Virus record (IMG/VR): IMGVR_UViG_3300029787_000087
Coordinates: 1 to 47,975 of that record
Source of the DNA: a virus
DNA: 47,975 bases
Direction: 5' to 3' (one strand)
A program made the position numbers and the translations under genes. Shown piece after piece: positions 24,217 to 32,861 of the stretch; the stretch's first letter is position 1; each line of letters opens with the position of its first letter. The notes beneath the pieces are model-generated. The model did no database searches, was not told the DNA's origin, and saw only the letters and a program-made list of their open reading frames with translations.

Positions 24217-24960
24217 TTATTTTTTGACAGTTTTTTTCTTAAATTTATCTGTATTAACTGGTTTTTTTTCAATTTTTTGAGAAGGCATATCCCAACAGTT
24301 TAGGTTAGAAGCTATGGTGCGTCTTTCACCTTTACCTTTGAATGGATAAACCATATGTTGTAACCAAGAAGGAAATACTAATAATTTTCCTACTTCTGGT
24401 TTTATAACGAAAGATTGTGGGGGTCTTAATCTTTCCGTATTCATTAATTCATTACGCCCATATTGAAAAGCGATATAGCCATCACAATCGCCTGACGCTT
24501 GATATAAAGAATAATTTTGTGAACCAGCCGTAGGTTGGTCTAATATTTGTTGCGGTACTTTAGTCCAGCCAGTCGTAGAAATACCCATAATAGTTTTAGT
24601 GCCGTGATCGTGTATAGGGTTGTAATCGCCAGCATAACTATGCACGGACCAAGTCTCATCAACGGCTACTGCTTTTGGATGATTTAATTGCGTGCCAGTG
24701 TTTTGACTAAAAAAATTTATATAATCCGCACCTAACGAACAAATAAAATCGGTATATTCTTTAATGCGTTTATCGCTATTATCTAACAATAATTGTTCGC
24801 CTTGCGTAATTTGTCCGACTAACGTATCAGCTAAAGACTTTTTATCTTCCGTTTCTTTATATTCATCTAAATAATCGTTTATATCCGTTACCATACTTAA
24901 CGGCATTTCTGTCTGCATAACAAAAACAGAAGGCATATTGTGTACAGTTACTTCTGCCAT
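24217..24960 (-). CDS. 2-oxoglutarate/Fe(II) oxygenase, TIGR02466-like
   Basis: A second oxygenase, of the kind annotated as putative 2OG-Fe(II) oxygenase (TIGR02466 / 2OG-FeII_Oxy_5). SVHSYAGDYNPIHDHGTKT (residues 105-123) supplies the metal His117/His119 (and Asp118), IMGISTTGW a strand, GKLLVFPSWLQHMVYPF (191-207) the distal His202, and GERRTIASN the cosubstrate Arg213 or Arg214. The C-terminal 25 residues are Lys-rich. It lies between the fibre-associated protein genes and the exported proteins; its ATG overlaps the stop of 24960-25304. Substrate unknown; modification of tail-fibre side chains is one possibility. Confidence 0.8.
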   Translation of the reverse strand: MAEVTVHNMPSVFVMQTEMPLSMVTDINDYLDEYKETEDKKSLADTLVGQITQGEQLLLDNSDKRIKEYTDFICSLGADYINFFSQNTGTQLNHPKAVAVDETWSVHSYAGDYNPIHDHGTKTIMGISTTGWTKVPQQILDQPTAGSQNYSLYQASGDCDGYIAFQYGRNELMNTERLRPPQSFVIKPEVGKLLVFPSWLQHMVYPFKGKGERRTIASNLNCWDMPSQKIEKKPVNTDKFKKKTVKK

Positions 24961-25304
24961 TAACTAGGTACGCTAAATGCTTGATCTGGTGTGCTTACTG
25001 CTGGTGGATTCGTTATAACTGAATCTACTTGACTAGCAAAAACTGTGTCCCATTGTGAAACAGGACAGAGAGCTACTAAATCGGCATTTGACCAACTACC
25101 TTTCGCTTTTAACGTAAAATTAGTTACATCATTACCATCAACATCTTTTTCTGTTTGTGGTACTGAAATATAAAAAGTAGAAGTGTAATAAGTAGAATCA
25201 CCTTCATTATCATTTTCATATTTCATTTCTATAACCCATTTATCAACTTTGCTGTTGCTGTTAACGTAGGGGGTACATTTTGTTATAGCTTTTGTTACTG
25301 CCAT
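24960..25304 (-). CDS. hypothetical tail-region protein, 114 aa
   Basis: Family not recognised. A small soluble protein with likely beta strands (KWVIEMKYEND, STYYTSTFYISVPQTEKDVD) and a Pro/Ser/Val-rich C-terminal tail. It lies ten bases after the S74 fibre gene in transcription order and overlaps the oxygenase ATG by one base. Position suggests a fibre-associated protein, chaperone or oxygenase partner; sequence alone does not tell. Confidence 0.5.
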   Translation of the reverse strand: MAVTKAITKCTPYVNSNSKVDKWVIEMKYENDNEGDSTYYTSTFYISVPQTEKDVDGNDVTNFTLKAKGSWSNADLVALCPVSQWDTVFASQVDSVITNPPAVSTPDQAFSVPS

Positions 25305-25314
25305 TTTTTACTCC

Positions 25315-28062
25315 TTAGTTTAATTTATTTTCTAATTCATCAACTTTTGCTGATAATTCTTGTATTGCTTTTACTAACATAGGTACAAATTTTTCATATT
25401 TTAAACCATACTGTAAGCCATCATCACTACAAGTGGTGGTTAAATTTGTGTTGTCTGCTATGTTATAGCCGTATTCAGTTTCTAAAACTTCTACGTCTTG
25501 TGCTAGAAAACCAGTATCTAACCAGTTTTCTTTGTGTGTGCCGTCTGGTATTGCCTCACCTAAACTAGTATCTAAGTCAGTGTATTTCTTTCTTTTATCC
25601 CAACGATAAGTTACAGGATTTAATTTATTAATAAAGTTTAAACCAGTTTTTAAAGGTTCAACATCAGTTTTATCTCTTTTATCTGAAGCGACTGTCAGAC
25701 TTACTTGTATATGTGCTGCATCAATACTGGAGTCTCCAAAAACAATTTTATTGCTTTGCGAAGTAAAATTACCTCCTGGTGCACCAGTTCGACCAGCATC
25801 TTTTCCTAAAAATAAATTATTTCCTCCTGTTGTAACACCAAATCCCGCAGCATTACCAATACAAGTGTTATTTGAAGCAGTTGTTGCTGACCCTAATGCC
25901 GAACTCCCCATAGCCGTGTTACTACTTGTTGTAGTTAGTGCATCACCACACGCATTTCCTATTAAAACATTACTTGTTCCTGTAGTAAGAGAAGCTCCAG
26001 CACCCGCACCTACACCTACATTATTATCTCCAGTTGTAACAGCAAAAAGAGTAGTTGCACCCACCGCAGTATTAGCACTCACTGTAGTAGAATTACTTAA
26101 AGAGCTGTGACCAAGGGCTGTGTTTTCCCCTCCAGTAGTACAAGCATCTAAAGCAAACGCACCTATAGCTACATTTAAACCACCCGTAGTGTTTACCAGT
26201 AAAGAATTTACACCAACTGCTGTGTTACTGTCTGCTGTCGTATTAGCACCTAAAGCCATATCACCAACTGCTACGTTGTTTGTGCCAGTCGTATTAGCAT
26301 CTAATGACCTAGCTCCTAGTGCTGTATTATTTGTTCCTGTGGTATTAGATAACATAGCATCTTTACCGACAGCAGTGTTTGTGTCACCTGTGGTGTTTGC
26401 TTTTAAAGAATCAAGTCCTATAGCTACATTATTATTACCTGTGGTATTAGCTTCTAGTGCATCTCTACCTATAGCAGTGTTGCTAGAAGCTGTGGTATTT
26501 GATAATAAAGCGTTTCTACCGATTGCTACGTTATCAGCTCCTGTAGTGTTAGCTCTTAAAGCATCTAAACCAATACCAACATTATTACCTCCAGTAGTAG
26601 TAAGTCGCATTGCATCTTGACCCATTGCTACATTTCCTGATGCTGTAGTGCTTGTAAGTAAAGCATTTTGTCCTACTGCTGTGTTTTCACTAGCTGTTGT
26701 GTTATTAGCTAATGCGTTTTCACCTACTGCTGTATTGTTACTACCAGTTGAATTGTCTTTTAAAGAGTCTTTTCCAACACTAGTGTTACCTTCACCAGTG
26801 GTGTTTAGTGATAAAGCTGAATTACCAACTGCAACATTATTAGATGCTGTTGTATTTGCTCCTAAAGCAGTGTCTCCTATAGCTATGTTTGATGCACCAG
26901 TAGTATTAGCATCTAATGCCGAATTTCCTACAGCTGTGTTAAATCCACCTGTAGTTGTTGCTCCAAGAGCATCATGTCCTATAGCTATGTTTGCTGAAGC
27001 AGTTGTATTAGCGTCTAACGCTTTTGAGCCTATTGCTACGTTTTGTGTTCCTGTGGTGTTTGCCTTTAAAGAATCATGTCCTATTGCTGTGTTGTTAGAA
27101 GCTGTGGTATTTGAATCTAAAGCACCTTGACCTACTGCTGTGTTACTACTTCCTGTGGTGTTTGCGTCAAGAGCACTTGAACCAATTGCTGTATTTTCAA
27201 TACCTGTAGTGTTTACAAGCAAAGCACCTTTACCGACTGCTGTGTTTTGAGTACCATCAGTATTTGCACTTAAAGCTTCAAAACCAACAGCAGTATTTCT
27301 AATTCCAGTAGTATTTGCATCAAGTGATAAAGCACCAACTGATGTATTACTGTGTCCTGTAGAATTACTCAAAAGTGCTTGAAAACCTAACGCTGTGTTA
27401 TTGTCACCTGTAGTTAAAGCTGCAAAGACATCTACACCTACACCTGTATTGTAGTTAGCAGCATCTATAGTACCTGTAGCATTATCACCAATCATTATTG
27501 ATGAAGTACCAAAAGTCTTGCTGGTTATGCCGTTATAGCTTGCTGCTGTAGAAGCACCCGTTACAGCTAAATCCCCACCTACTGAGGCATCATCCGTAAC
27601 TGTTAAATCGTCTTGTACTTTAAGATCTACTGTAGATAGACTCGCAAAAGCATCAACGACAGCAGCACCAGAACCCGCACCATCTAAATAAACTGCTTTA
27701 GTATCTCCTGGTGGTATAGTAATACTAGCACCACTACCTTGAGAAATAATTATATTTTGTGATCCACTTGTGCCGTTTTCTATAAACTGCATTCTGCTAA
27801 TAGTGTTAGGTCCAATAGTAATAGTACAAGCCGAATCTAACGTACCTGTATATTTTAGATACATAGCTCTACCAGGATCAGTAGAACCGTCTGCTACTGT
27901 AGTGGTGTGTGTGTCAGCGTTAGTAGTGATAGCTTCTGTACCAAAACTTAAGGCCTCTCCTATTAATTCTAGATTAGTATTAGTAACGGTACCCCATGAT
28001 CCTGATTGATCACCAGTACCCATTTCATTTAATCGTAAGTCGTTTACAAATGTACTTGCCAT
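25315..28062 (-). CDS. tail fibre with about 33 repeats and C-terminal S74 chaperone domain
   Basis: Receptor-binding fibre candidate. Residues 1-200 form the N-terminal part (virion-attachment end, beginning MASTFVNDLRLNEMGTGDQ). Residues about 203-770 are tandem 17-residue units of pattern NTTGxxNTAVGxxALxA, which form beta-helical trimeric shafts in similar fibres. The C-terminus (about 793-915) is an intramolecular chaperone of the peptidase S74 family: ASDKRDKTDVEPLK, INKLNPVTYRWDKRKK, GFLAQDVEVLE and a final coiled coil IQELSAKVDELENKLN. In this family the Ser of the SD-x-R motif (Ser793) is the self-cleavage residue, so the chaperone is probably removed after trimerisation. Start has GAGG upstream. 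Confidence 0.88.
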   Translation of the reverse strand: MASTFVNDLRLNEMGTGDQSGSWGTVTNTNLELIGEALSFGTEAITTNADTHTTTVADGSTDPGRAMYLKYTGTLDSACTITIGPNTISRMQFIENGTSGSQNIIISQGSGASITIPPGDTKAVYLDGAGSGAAVVDAFASLSTVDLKVQDDLTVTDDASVGGDLAVTGASTAASYNGITSKTFGTSSIMIGDNATGTIDAANYNTGVGVDVFAALTTGDNNTALGFQALLSNSTGHSNTSVGALSLDANTTGIRNTAVGFEALSANTDGTQNTAVGKGALLVNTTGIENTAIGSSALDANTTGSSNTAVGQGALDSNTTASNNTAIGHDSLKANTTGTQNVAIGSKALDANTTASANIAIGHDALGATTTGGFNTAVGNSALDANTTGASNIAIGDTALGANTTASNNVAVGNSALSLNTTGEGNTSVGKDSLKDNSTGSNNTAVGENALANNTTASENTAVGQNALLTSTTASGNVAMGQDAMRLTTTGGNNVGIGLDALRANTTGADNVAIGRNALLSNTTASSNTAIGRDALEANTTGNNNVAIGLDSLKANTTGDTNTAVGKDAMLSNTTGTNNTALGARSLDANTTGTNNVAVGDMALGANTTADSNTAVGVNSLLVNTTGGLNVAIGAFALDACTTGGENTALGHSSLSNSTTVSANTAVGATTLFAVTTGDNNVGVGAGAGASLTTGTSNVLIGNACGDALTTTSSNTAMGSSALGSATTASNNTCIGNAAGFGVTTGGNNLFLGKDAGRTGAPGGNFTSQSNKIVFGDSSIDAAHIQVSLTVASDKRDKTDVEPLKTGLNFINKLNPVTYRWDKRKKYTDLDTSLGEAIPDGTHKENWLDTGFLAQDVEVLETEYGYNIADNTNLTTTCSDDGLQYGLKYEKFVPMLVKAIQELSAKVDELENKLN
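25770..27450 (-). repeat. 51-bp tandem repeat array in the fibre gene
   Basis: About 33 units of 51 bp, each coding a 17-residue N-T-x-G-x-x-N-x-A-(V/I)-G-x-x-A-L-x-x element. Copies differ extensively at synonymous positions while the protein pattern is kept, showing old, selected repeats with possible recombinational gain and loss of units. Confidence 0.85.
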
Positions 28063-28124
28063 TATCTTACCTCAGATATTATAAGTTTAAATATTATCAT
28101 ATAAATAAATTATTTTTAATTTTT

Positions 28125-28823
28125 TTAAGCAGCCACATCATCCCAATTAGGACTTTGTGTGTCTGTTATTTCAGAAAAACTTGAACTTTGAGTAGATGAA
28201 ACTTCACTAAAGTTGGAACTTTGATCATCATCTACTAAACCCCAAACTAATAATATACCTACAGCACTAGAACCTTCTAGACCTGTTAGCAAGACATTAG
28301 CTTTGCATATATTTGTAATAGATCCTAAAGAACTTGTTGAGTTTAAGCCTGAAATAGATATTACAGCGTTATGATGTACCGTTATACTTCCTAAAGATGC
28401 AGTAACGCTGACACCAGACAAAGCAACATTTGCTTCACCATCTACGTCAACAGAAACAGATCCTAGTGTTGAAACAGCTCCTGTCGCATTAGCTACTGCC
28501 TGAGCATTTACTCCAACACCACCTATAGCAGAAGTACCTGCCAAACCAGATAAAGTTAAATTTGATTTTCCTGTTATGCTAAGAGAACCTAAAGCCGTAG
28601 TTCCAACTTGACTAGCTAAAGTTTGATTGGCTTTTGCTATTTGAGAAGTGGTGCCAAGGGCAGAAGTTAAACCAAATCCTGATACAGAAACATTTGCTTC
28701 TGCATCTACGGTAATAGTGCCTAATGCAGAGGTGCCAGCTAGTCCAGATATTTCTACAGGTATGGGTTGGTTCCAAGCACCCTGTCCCCAGGTGCCTCTA
28801 CCCCAACCTGTTACATTAGCCAT
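28125..28823 (-). CDS. repetitive fibre/adhesin-like virion protein, 232 aa
   Basis: N-terminus MANVTGWGRGTWGQGAWNQP carries Gly/Trp repeats. Residues about 24-190 are imperfect repeats of about 22 residues with the core (S/G)L-x-x-T-(S/T)-(A/S)-LG-x-(I/V)-(T/S)-V and Ala/Val/Ser richness, a beta-solenoid-like pattern. The C-terminus has three short repeats of a (T/D)Q-S-S-x-F/W-x-x-(V/I) type ending QSPNWDDVAA. No signal peptide. It lies immediately upstream of the S74 fibre gene, so it is probably a second fibre or a fibre adaptor. Similar proteins occur in marine phages, as far as I recall, without known function. Confidence 0.6.
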   Translation of the reverse strand: MANVTGWGRGTWGQGAWNQPIPVEISGLAGTSALGTITVDAEANVSVSGFGLTSALGTTSQIAKANQTLASQVGTTALGSLSITGKSNLTLSGLAGTSAIGGVGVNAQAVANATGAVSTLGSVSVDVDGEANVALSGVSVTASLGSITVHHNAVISISGLNSTSSLGSITNICKANVLLTGLEGSSAVGILLVWGLVDDDQSSNFSEVSSTQSSSFSEITDTQSPNWDDVAA

Positions 28824-28834
28824 TTAAGGCCACC

Positions 28835-29260
28835 TTAAGCTATTCTTATAATAGCGGTAGATGCTGCTTTTGCTGGAAATACAATTGTAAAGTCTCCAGC
28901 TGTTGAAGTTTTGTCGCCACCAAAATCAATAGTAGCTACGGCTTTATCACTATTAGTGTCGTTATAAATCATGCACCCTCTAGCAGTTATAGTAGCTGTA
29001 CTAAAAGTTAAATCAGAAAAATCTGTCACTGCTGTTGTACCAGTTGCTGTTGGAGTTACGTTAGTCAAAGCAGATCCACCAGAAGTGTAATTTGTACCAG
29101 AAGCTTGTCCAGTAGTGGTAAACGAAGTTGTAGTAGCTCCTAAAGTAGCACTACTTGTGTATAAAGCTAATTTAAAAGAATTACCGCCAGAACTAAAGTT
29201 GTGTGTACCTTTTAATAGTTCTACTTTAAAACTTGTTGTAAGTGTTGATGTGATTGCCAT
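28835..29260 (-). CDS. beta-rich structural protein, 141 aa
   Basis: Thr/Ser/Ala-rich, soluble and beta-rich: TTSFKVELLKGTHNFSSGGN at the start, FKLALYTSSATLG, then CMIYNDTNSDKAVATIDFGG and a final FTIVFPAKAASTAIIRIA. The pattern F-K-x-x-L ... F-K-x-A-L-Y-x-x-x-A-x-L is common in small phage tail or head-fibre proteins. It lies directly upstream of the repetitive adhesin gene, 11 bases away. Role in the tail tip or decoration is inferred from context. Confidence 0.55.
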   Translation of the reverse strand: MAITSTLTTSFKVELLKGTHNFSSGGNSFKLALYTSSATLGATTTSFTTTGQASGTNYTSGGSALTNVTPTATGTTAVTDFSDLTFSTATITARGCMIYNDTNSDKAVATIDFGGDKTSTAGDFTIVFPAKAASTAIIRIA

Positions 29261-29262
29261 TT

Positions 29263-29562
29263 TTATATCCTTTTAATAATTTCTGCCAAATCTTCTCCAT
29301 CATTTTTTATTAATTCTTGGATAAGAGTAGCTTTATAAGATTTTAAAGCATTTTTAATGTAAATCAAACAAACTTTGTAAATTAAATCTCTGTAGGCTTT
29401 TGCTTGTTCTTGAACATGAGGCTCTGCATCTTTTGAATAACCGCATATTTTATCTACCAACTGTTCTGCCCAAAATTCCGCAGAATGTCCACCAAATTTA
29501 GTTGTCGAAACTTCTACCATACCTAACTCAGGTACCCCATCTGGCGTTATTTTAATAACCAT
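29263..29562 (-). CDS. hypothetical helical protein, 99 aa
   Basis: Family not recognised. It starts MVIKITPDGVPELGMVEVST, then becomes helical with HSAEFWAEQLVDKICGYSK and an Ala/Glu-rich stretch (VQEQAKAYRDLIYKVCLIYI), ending with an acidic amphipathic helix. Soluble with two cysteines. Spaced two bases from its neighbours in the late operon. It may be a chaperone or a small assembly factor for the fibre genes downstream; unproven. Confidence 0.5.
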   Translation of the reverse strand: MVIKITPDGVPELGMVEVSTTKFGGHSAEFWAEQLVDKICGYSKDAEPHVQEQAKAYRDLIYKVCLIYIKNALKSYKATLIQELIKNDGEDLAEIIKRI

Positions 29563-29564
29563 AA

Positions 29565-29798
29565 TTATTTATCTAGTATTTTTACTTCTTCTTGTGTTTC
29601 TATTACTACTCTAGCTCCGCAAGGTAAAATAGGTTTTTCGTTGCCACCGTATCTAACTATAGAGTTTCCTTGTATTTCTACAGCATGACAATAAGTATTA
29701 GTTTTACCTCTTTTTACAGTAATGACAGGCTCATTAGTTTTATTTTTTAAATTAGCTTTAATTTTGTGTTGATTTACATGAATATAAGTTTTTACCAT
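29565..29798 (-). CDS. hypothetical protein, 77 aa
   Basis: Family not recognised. Small and basic with a beta-rich pattern: KTYIHVNQHKIKANLKNK, EPVITVKRGKTNTYCHAVEI, IVRYGGNEKPILPCGARVVI. Cys and Gly-Gly residues in the second half may mark a tight turn. It overlaps the start of the upstream gene 29792-30529 by seven bases and is therefore coupled to it. I recall similar short proteins in marine phages, without function. Confidence 0.5.
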   Translation of the reverse strand: MVKTYIHVNQHKIKANLKNKTNEPVITVKRGKTNTYCHAVEIQGNSIVRYGGNEKPILPCGARVVIETQEEVKILDK

Positions 29799-30529
29799 TT
29801 TTTTGGTTCTCCAACTATTAAAGGATCATTTCTATCTACCATAATTTTTTTGTAATTTGGCTTTGGATTTTTTTCCATAAACTCACTTTTTTTCATGCAT
29901 TTTAAATTTTTATCTTCATCTAAGACAACAACTAAAGGATCTTTTAACCTATGATAACCGTAAAGTTTATCTTCTGCATTTTCATTAGTGTCTAATAAAG
30001 CAGAACTTTTTGCTATTTCTATTTGTATATTTTTGTGCATACATTTGTCTAGCCAAAACTCTACACATCCTCTACCAGCTTCTGCAAAATGCAAATTACC
30101 TTTGTAACTAAAATCTATACCAAACAAACTAATAGCACCTACCTCTTGCCAAAACCCAAAAGCAATTGCATAAGCAACCGTATTATTTAAGTAATAACAA
30201 TGTGATTGTTCTACTACTTCGGTAATAGGATAGTCAACGACCCCAGGACATCTATCATCTGTTTCACAAGAATAAATAGGGCCTTTGTGAGTTGTTAAAA
30301 GCTTTCTCATACTTTCGGTTTGACCACCAGCATCATCACTGTCTAAAAACCTAGCTGGCGGGTCCATCATAAAAACACGATCATGAAAAATTACTGAAGC
30401 TACAGAGTTTATTGCCCAAACTTCATCAAAATGTTGTCCATGAGATTTTGCTAAATTGTAATCGTGCCAACTTGACCCCATGCCTACAATAGCAATAGTT
30501 TTCCCCTTAAGAGATATATCTTTAGCCAT
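29792..30529 (-). CDS. Rossmann-like protein, possible sugar-phosphate or pterin-type transferase
   Basis: 245 residues beginning with a nucleotide-binding-like strand-loop (GKTIAIVGMGSSWHDYNLAK, residues 9-28), then DEVWAINSVASVIFHDRVFM and MDPPARFLDSDDAG, a layout seen in DUF115/MptE-like and related glycosyltransferase-like phage proteins. A central FGFWQEVGAISLFGIDFSYK gives a second strand-loop. The C-terminus is Lys-rich. Such enzymes could modify a host or virion glycan, but the assignment is weak. It is placed among head-tail and fibre genes rather than early genes. Confidence 0.45.
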   Translation of the reverse strand: MAKDISLKGKTIAIVGMGSSWHDYNLAKSHGQHFDEVWAINSVASVIFHDRVFMMDPPARFLDSDDAGGQTESMRKLLTTHKGPIYSCETDDRCPGVVDYPITEVVEQSHCYYLNNTVAYAIAFGFWQEVGAISLFGIDFSYKGNLHFAEAGRGCVEFWLDKCMHKNIQIEIAKSSALLDTNENAEDKLYGYHRLKDPLVVVLDEDKNLKCMKKSEFMEKNPKPNYKKIMVDRNDPLIVGEPKKW

Positions 30530-30539
30530 AATCTGCCTC

Positions 30540-31214
30540 CTATGTGACAGAGCTTCGGATAGAATCGTATCTAAATTCGTCTCTTCTTCCTCTCGCTTCT
30601 GCTCTATTTTTTAATCTTGACATTTCTAAAGTAAATCTTTCGTCATACTTTTGTAGCAAATCTGCTTCACCTTTCATAAATGTATAAGCTTCGACCAAAC
30701 AGCCGTACAATAAGCCATTTCTGGCGTTATTTGAGATCCATGTGCCTGTGGTATCTGTTACTAGACTGTTTGGCTTATAAAGGTACTGCAATTCGGCTGT
30801 ATAGCCAGTATCAGGTACTGGTGCAACTACCAAAGTAGAGCCGTTGTTTGATGCAGTAGATAAATCTTTGTCATGATCAGCGTAATATAAAGGCAAGCCT
30901 CTAGCTGTAGTGTCGCTTATATCTGGTGTGTATTCTTGCATAAAAGTATTGTGTTTTTTTAGCAAATAGTGGTAATCATTGTTGCCATCTATAACTGCTA
31001 ATGAAAAACTTAAAATATAATCAGAAGGTGCTGTAAGAAACCTATTGCCAGCAGTAAATACACCTTGAACACTTTTTCTAAAGTAATCAAATTGTATCAA
31101 TTCAAATATTCTTTCTTCCGTAGTTTTTATAATATCGTCTAAACTACTTACAAAAGTAGTTTCATCATTTTCTACATAATTTTGAATTAAAGTTTTGAGT
31201 TCAGCTAACGTCAT
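30540..31214 (-). CDS. head-tail adaptor protein candidate, 224 aa
   Basis: Starts MTLAELKTLIQNYVENDE followed by DDIIKTTEERIFELIQFDYF, a helical beginning typical of phage connector adaptors. The central part is beta-like (GNRFLTAPSDYILSFSLAVI; NNGSTLVVAPVPDTGYTAEL) and the C-terminal third helical (NGLLYGCLVEAYTFMKGEAD). This matches the helical-bundle-plus-beta-insert form of SU10/gp6-type adaptors by general resemblance. It belongs to a connector block with 31211-31516 and 31516-32187. Its ATG overlaps the stop of the previous gene. Confidence 0.6.
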   Translation of the reverse strand: MTLAELKTLIQNYVENDETTFVSSLDDIIKTTEERIFELIQFDYFRKSVQGVFTAGNRFLTAPSDYILSFSLAVIDGNNDYHYLLKKHNTFMQEYTPDISDTTARGLPLYYADHDKDLSTASNNGSTLVVAPVPDTGYTAELQYLYKPNSLVTDTTGTWISNNARNGLLYGCLVEAYTFMKGEADLLQKYDERFTLEMSRLKNRAEARGRRDEFRYDSIRSSVT

Positions 31215-31516
31215 ATTGTAATTGTAACATCTCCTAAAGAAAGTGTTAGTTCGTTTCCAAGTATAGAGGAGCCAATACCGTCTTTATTGGTAAAAACTCT
31301 ACCAAAATTTACTTCAAAATCAGTATTTGGTCTAGGGTTTGTCAAAGCTTCGCCATCTGTAGGATGTCTTTTAGGATCAATTTGAGGGTGTTTAGAGTTC
31401 CATTGATCAGGTCCAACTAATAAACCATCCCAAGTTTTTTTCATATCTTTTAACTTGTAACGAAACCCACTTATGTCACAAATGCCGTATGCGTATTTAC
31501 CTGTTGCTTTTGCCAT
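31211..31516 (-). CDS. small connector-region protein, 101 aa
   Basis: Begins MAKATGKYAYGICDISGFRY and contains KKTWDGLLVGPDQWNSKHPQ (residues 25-44) and a C-terminal NELTLSLGDVTITI. The CDISG-x-R(Y/F)-K-L...WDGL-x-V-x-x-D-x-W-x-x-KHPQ pattern recurs in small phage proteins next to the connector genes, as I recall; function unknown. Overlapping starts and stops tie it to the two adaptor genes on either side. Probably a virion component. Confidence 0.6.
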   Translation of the reverse strand: MAKATGKYAYGICDISGFRYKLKDMKKTWDGLLVGPDQWNSKHPQIDPKRHPTDGEALTNPRPNTDFEVNFGRVFTNKDGIGSSILGNELTLSLGDVTITI

Positions 31517-32187
31517 TAGTAAGTTGAAATAGATGGTCTAATTCTAAATGAGGCTTTATCTTCGTCTTGATCAGCTGCTCTTCTGAATTCTTCTTCGTAA
31601 ATAGCTTTTAATTGTGCCGTTTTATCTGGCGATCTTTTCATGCTTAAGTAATAAGCCAGACCAGCTGCAAAACAAGGATAAAACCTAAAAGGCATATCCA
31701 TTGTATCTATAGCATTATCTGCATCATCCATTCTTACTAATTTATTAAAAACTAAAATATCAGTAGAGTTTTCAGGTGCTGGCCATACTTTTAAAACAGG
31801 TGTGTTTAATTTATCTAGAAAAAATTGTGTTGGTCTAGCTTTAGTAGCTTTGTTTGGTATATTTAAATACTCACTACGACTAACTCTATCCATACTAATA
31901 TCAGTTTGCACTTGATTTGTTGTTCTTCTTACTACAACATCAAGAATATCTATAATATTAGCATTCAAACTATAATCAGTTGTGCCTTCAGTAACAGTTT
32001 GAGTAGCTTGTTCTATAGTCCATTGATTTAAACCTCTGTTAGCCCATTCAGCTAACATAAGATTTATTGACCTTTTTGCTGTTTTTAAATCGTAACCTGT
32101 TCTTAACTCAACACCACATCTTTCAAAAGCTTCTTCTATAAACTCTGTTACATTAGGTTCAAAATTTGTACTGCCTGATAATGCCAT
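31516..32187 (-). CDS. P22 gp4-like head-tail joining protein
   Basis: Residues 10-60 match the start of P22 gp4-type tail accessory factors: VTEFIEEAFERCGVELRTGY, then AKRSINLMLAEWANRGLNQW. The middle carries an inserted beta part (TEGTTDYSLNANIIDILDVV) and the C-terminus is helical (KTAQLKAIYEEEFRRAADQD). gp4-like proteins bind the portal ring after packaging and form the platform for the tail. At 223 aa it is somewhat longer than P22 gp4. Flanked by connector-region genes. Assignment by pattern. Confidence 0.65.
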   Translation of the reverse strand: MALSGSTNFEPNVTEFIEEAFERCGVELRTGYDLKTAKRSINLMLAEWANRGLNQWTIEQATQTVTEGTTDYSLNANIIDILDVVVRRTTNQVQTDISMDRVSRSEYLNIPNKATKARPTQFFLDKLNTPVLKVWPAPENSTDILVFNKLVRMDDADNAIDTMDMPFRFYPCFAAGLAYYLSMKRSPDKTAQLKAIYEEEFRRAADQDEDKASFRIRPSISTY

Positions 32188-32861
32188 TATTCTTCATATA
32201 AATTGTTAAATGTGATGGATGGATCTAAATAACTTTCATGACCTTCAGCAGAATGTGTCCATTGAGAAGGTTTGAAGTCAGGTGGTCCTTCGCCAGTAAC
32301 CCACAAAGCAGGACTTGTAGCTCTTACTCTGTTGTTTGGCAAAGCAACTAAGTTACCTTTCCACTCACAATCTTCAGTTATATATAATACATGAGATTGT
32401 TTATGTTGTGCAGAATCATCTGCAATATCTGAATCTGTATAGTCAACTGTAAAAAGATATTTACCTTGATAAAAACCACCATCTATTTTGCATATCCAAG
32501 GGGATGAACTAACTCTATCTAAAACTGTCACTACATGATTTCTAGATTCACAATCCCAAGGTTGGGCTATGTGATCTTCCATAGGCGTGGGAAAATCATC
32601 CATAGGTATATCAGCTACCAGTGCCTGTAAAGGCATTCTGGCCCACATAGCACCACCATGTACGTTTTCTTCATCATTATCTTCACAATCGCTTTCGCAT
32701 CCAGTAAAAACTACTTGAAAGCTTAAAGACCTATCTGGAATTGTATTTACAGCTATAACTAAACAATGCAAATATTCGTCATGATATTTTTCATGATTAT
32801 GTGTGAATTCTCTTCTTACCCAACACTTAAAGTGTGGTACGTTGCTTATTAAGTAAGCCAA
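32187..32861 (-). CDS. hypothetical virion-region protein, 224 aa
   Basis: Family not recognised. It starts MAYLISNVPHFKCWVRREFT and has a strongly acidic and His/Trp-rich character, with RSLSFQVVFTGCESDCEDND near residue 50 and eight cysteines overall, including CESDC. SSPWICKIDGGFYQGKYLFT in the middle is beta-like. Cys/Asp/His abundance suggests metal binding. It lies between the gp4-like gene and the basic repeat-protein gene, in a block of small virion genes. Role unknown. Confidence 0.5.
   Translation of the reverse strand: MAYLISNVPHFKCWVRREFTHNHEKYHDEYLHCLVIAVNTIPDRSLSFQVVFTGCESDCEDNDEENVHGGAMWARMPLQALVADIPMDDFPTPMEDHIAQPWDCESRNHVVTVLDRVSSSPWICKIDGGFYQGKYLFTVDYTDSDIADDSAQHKQSHVLYITEDCEWKGNLVALPNNRVRATSPALWVTGEGPPDFKPSQWTHSAEGHESYLDPSITFNNLYEE

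Noticed and set aside
26120-27130. Long rightward open frames, 160-166 codons, opposite the fibre gene.
   Set aside because: They mirror the 51-bp repeats on the other strand, have repetitive PVV/AVV content and no ribosome site; the leftward S74 fibre is clearly the real gene.
28078-28105. TTTATA-N16-TATAAT upstream of the S74 fibre gene on the minus strand.
   Set aside because: The -35 matches only four of six bases in extremely AT-rich sequence, and the predicted start site would fall on the ribosome-binding site, leaving almost no leader.
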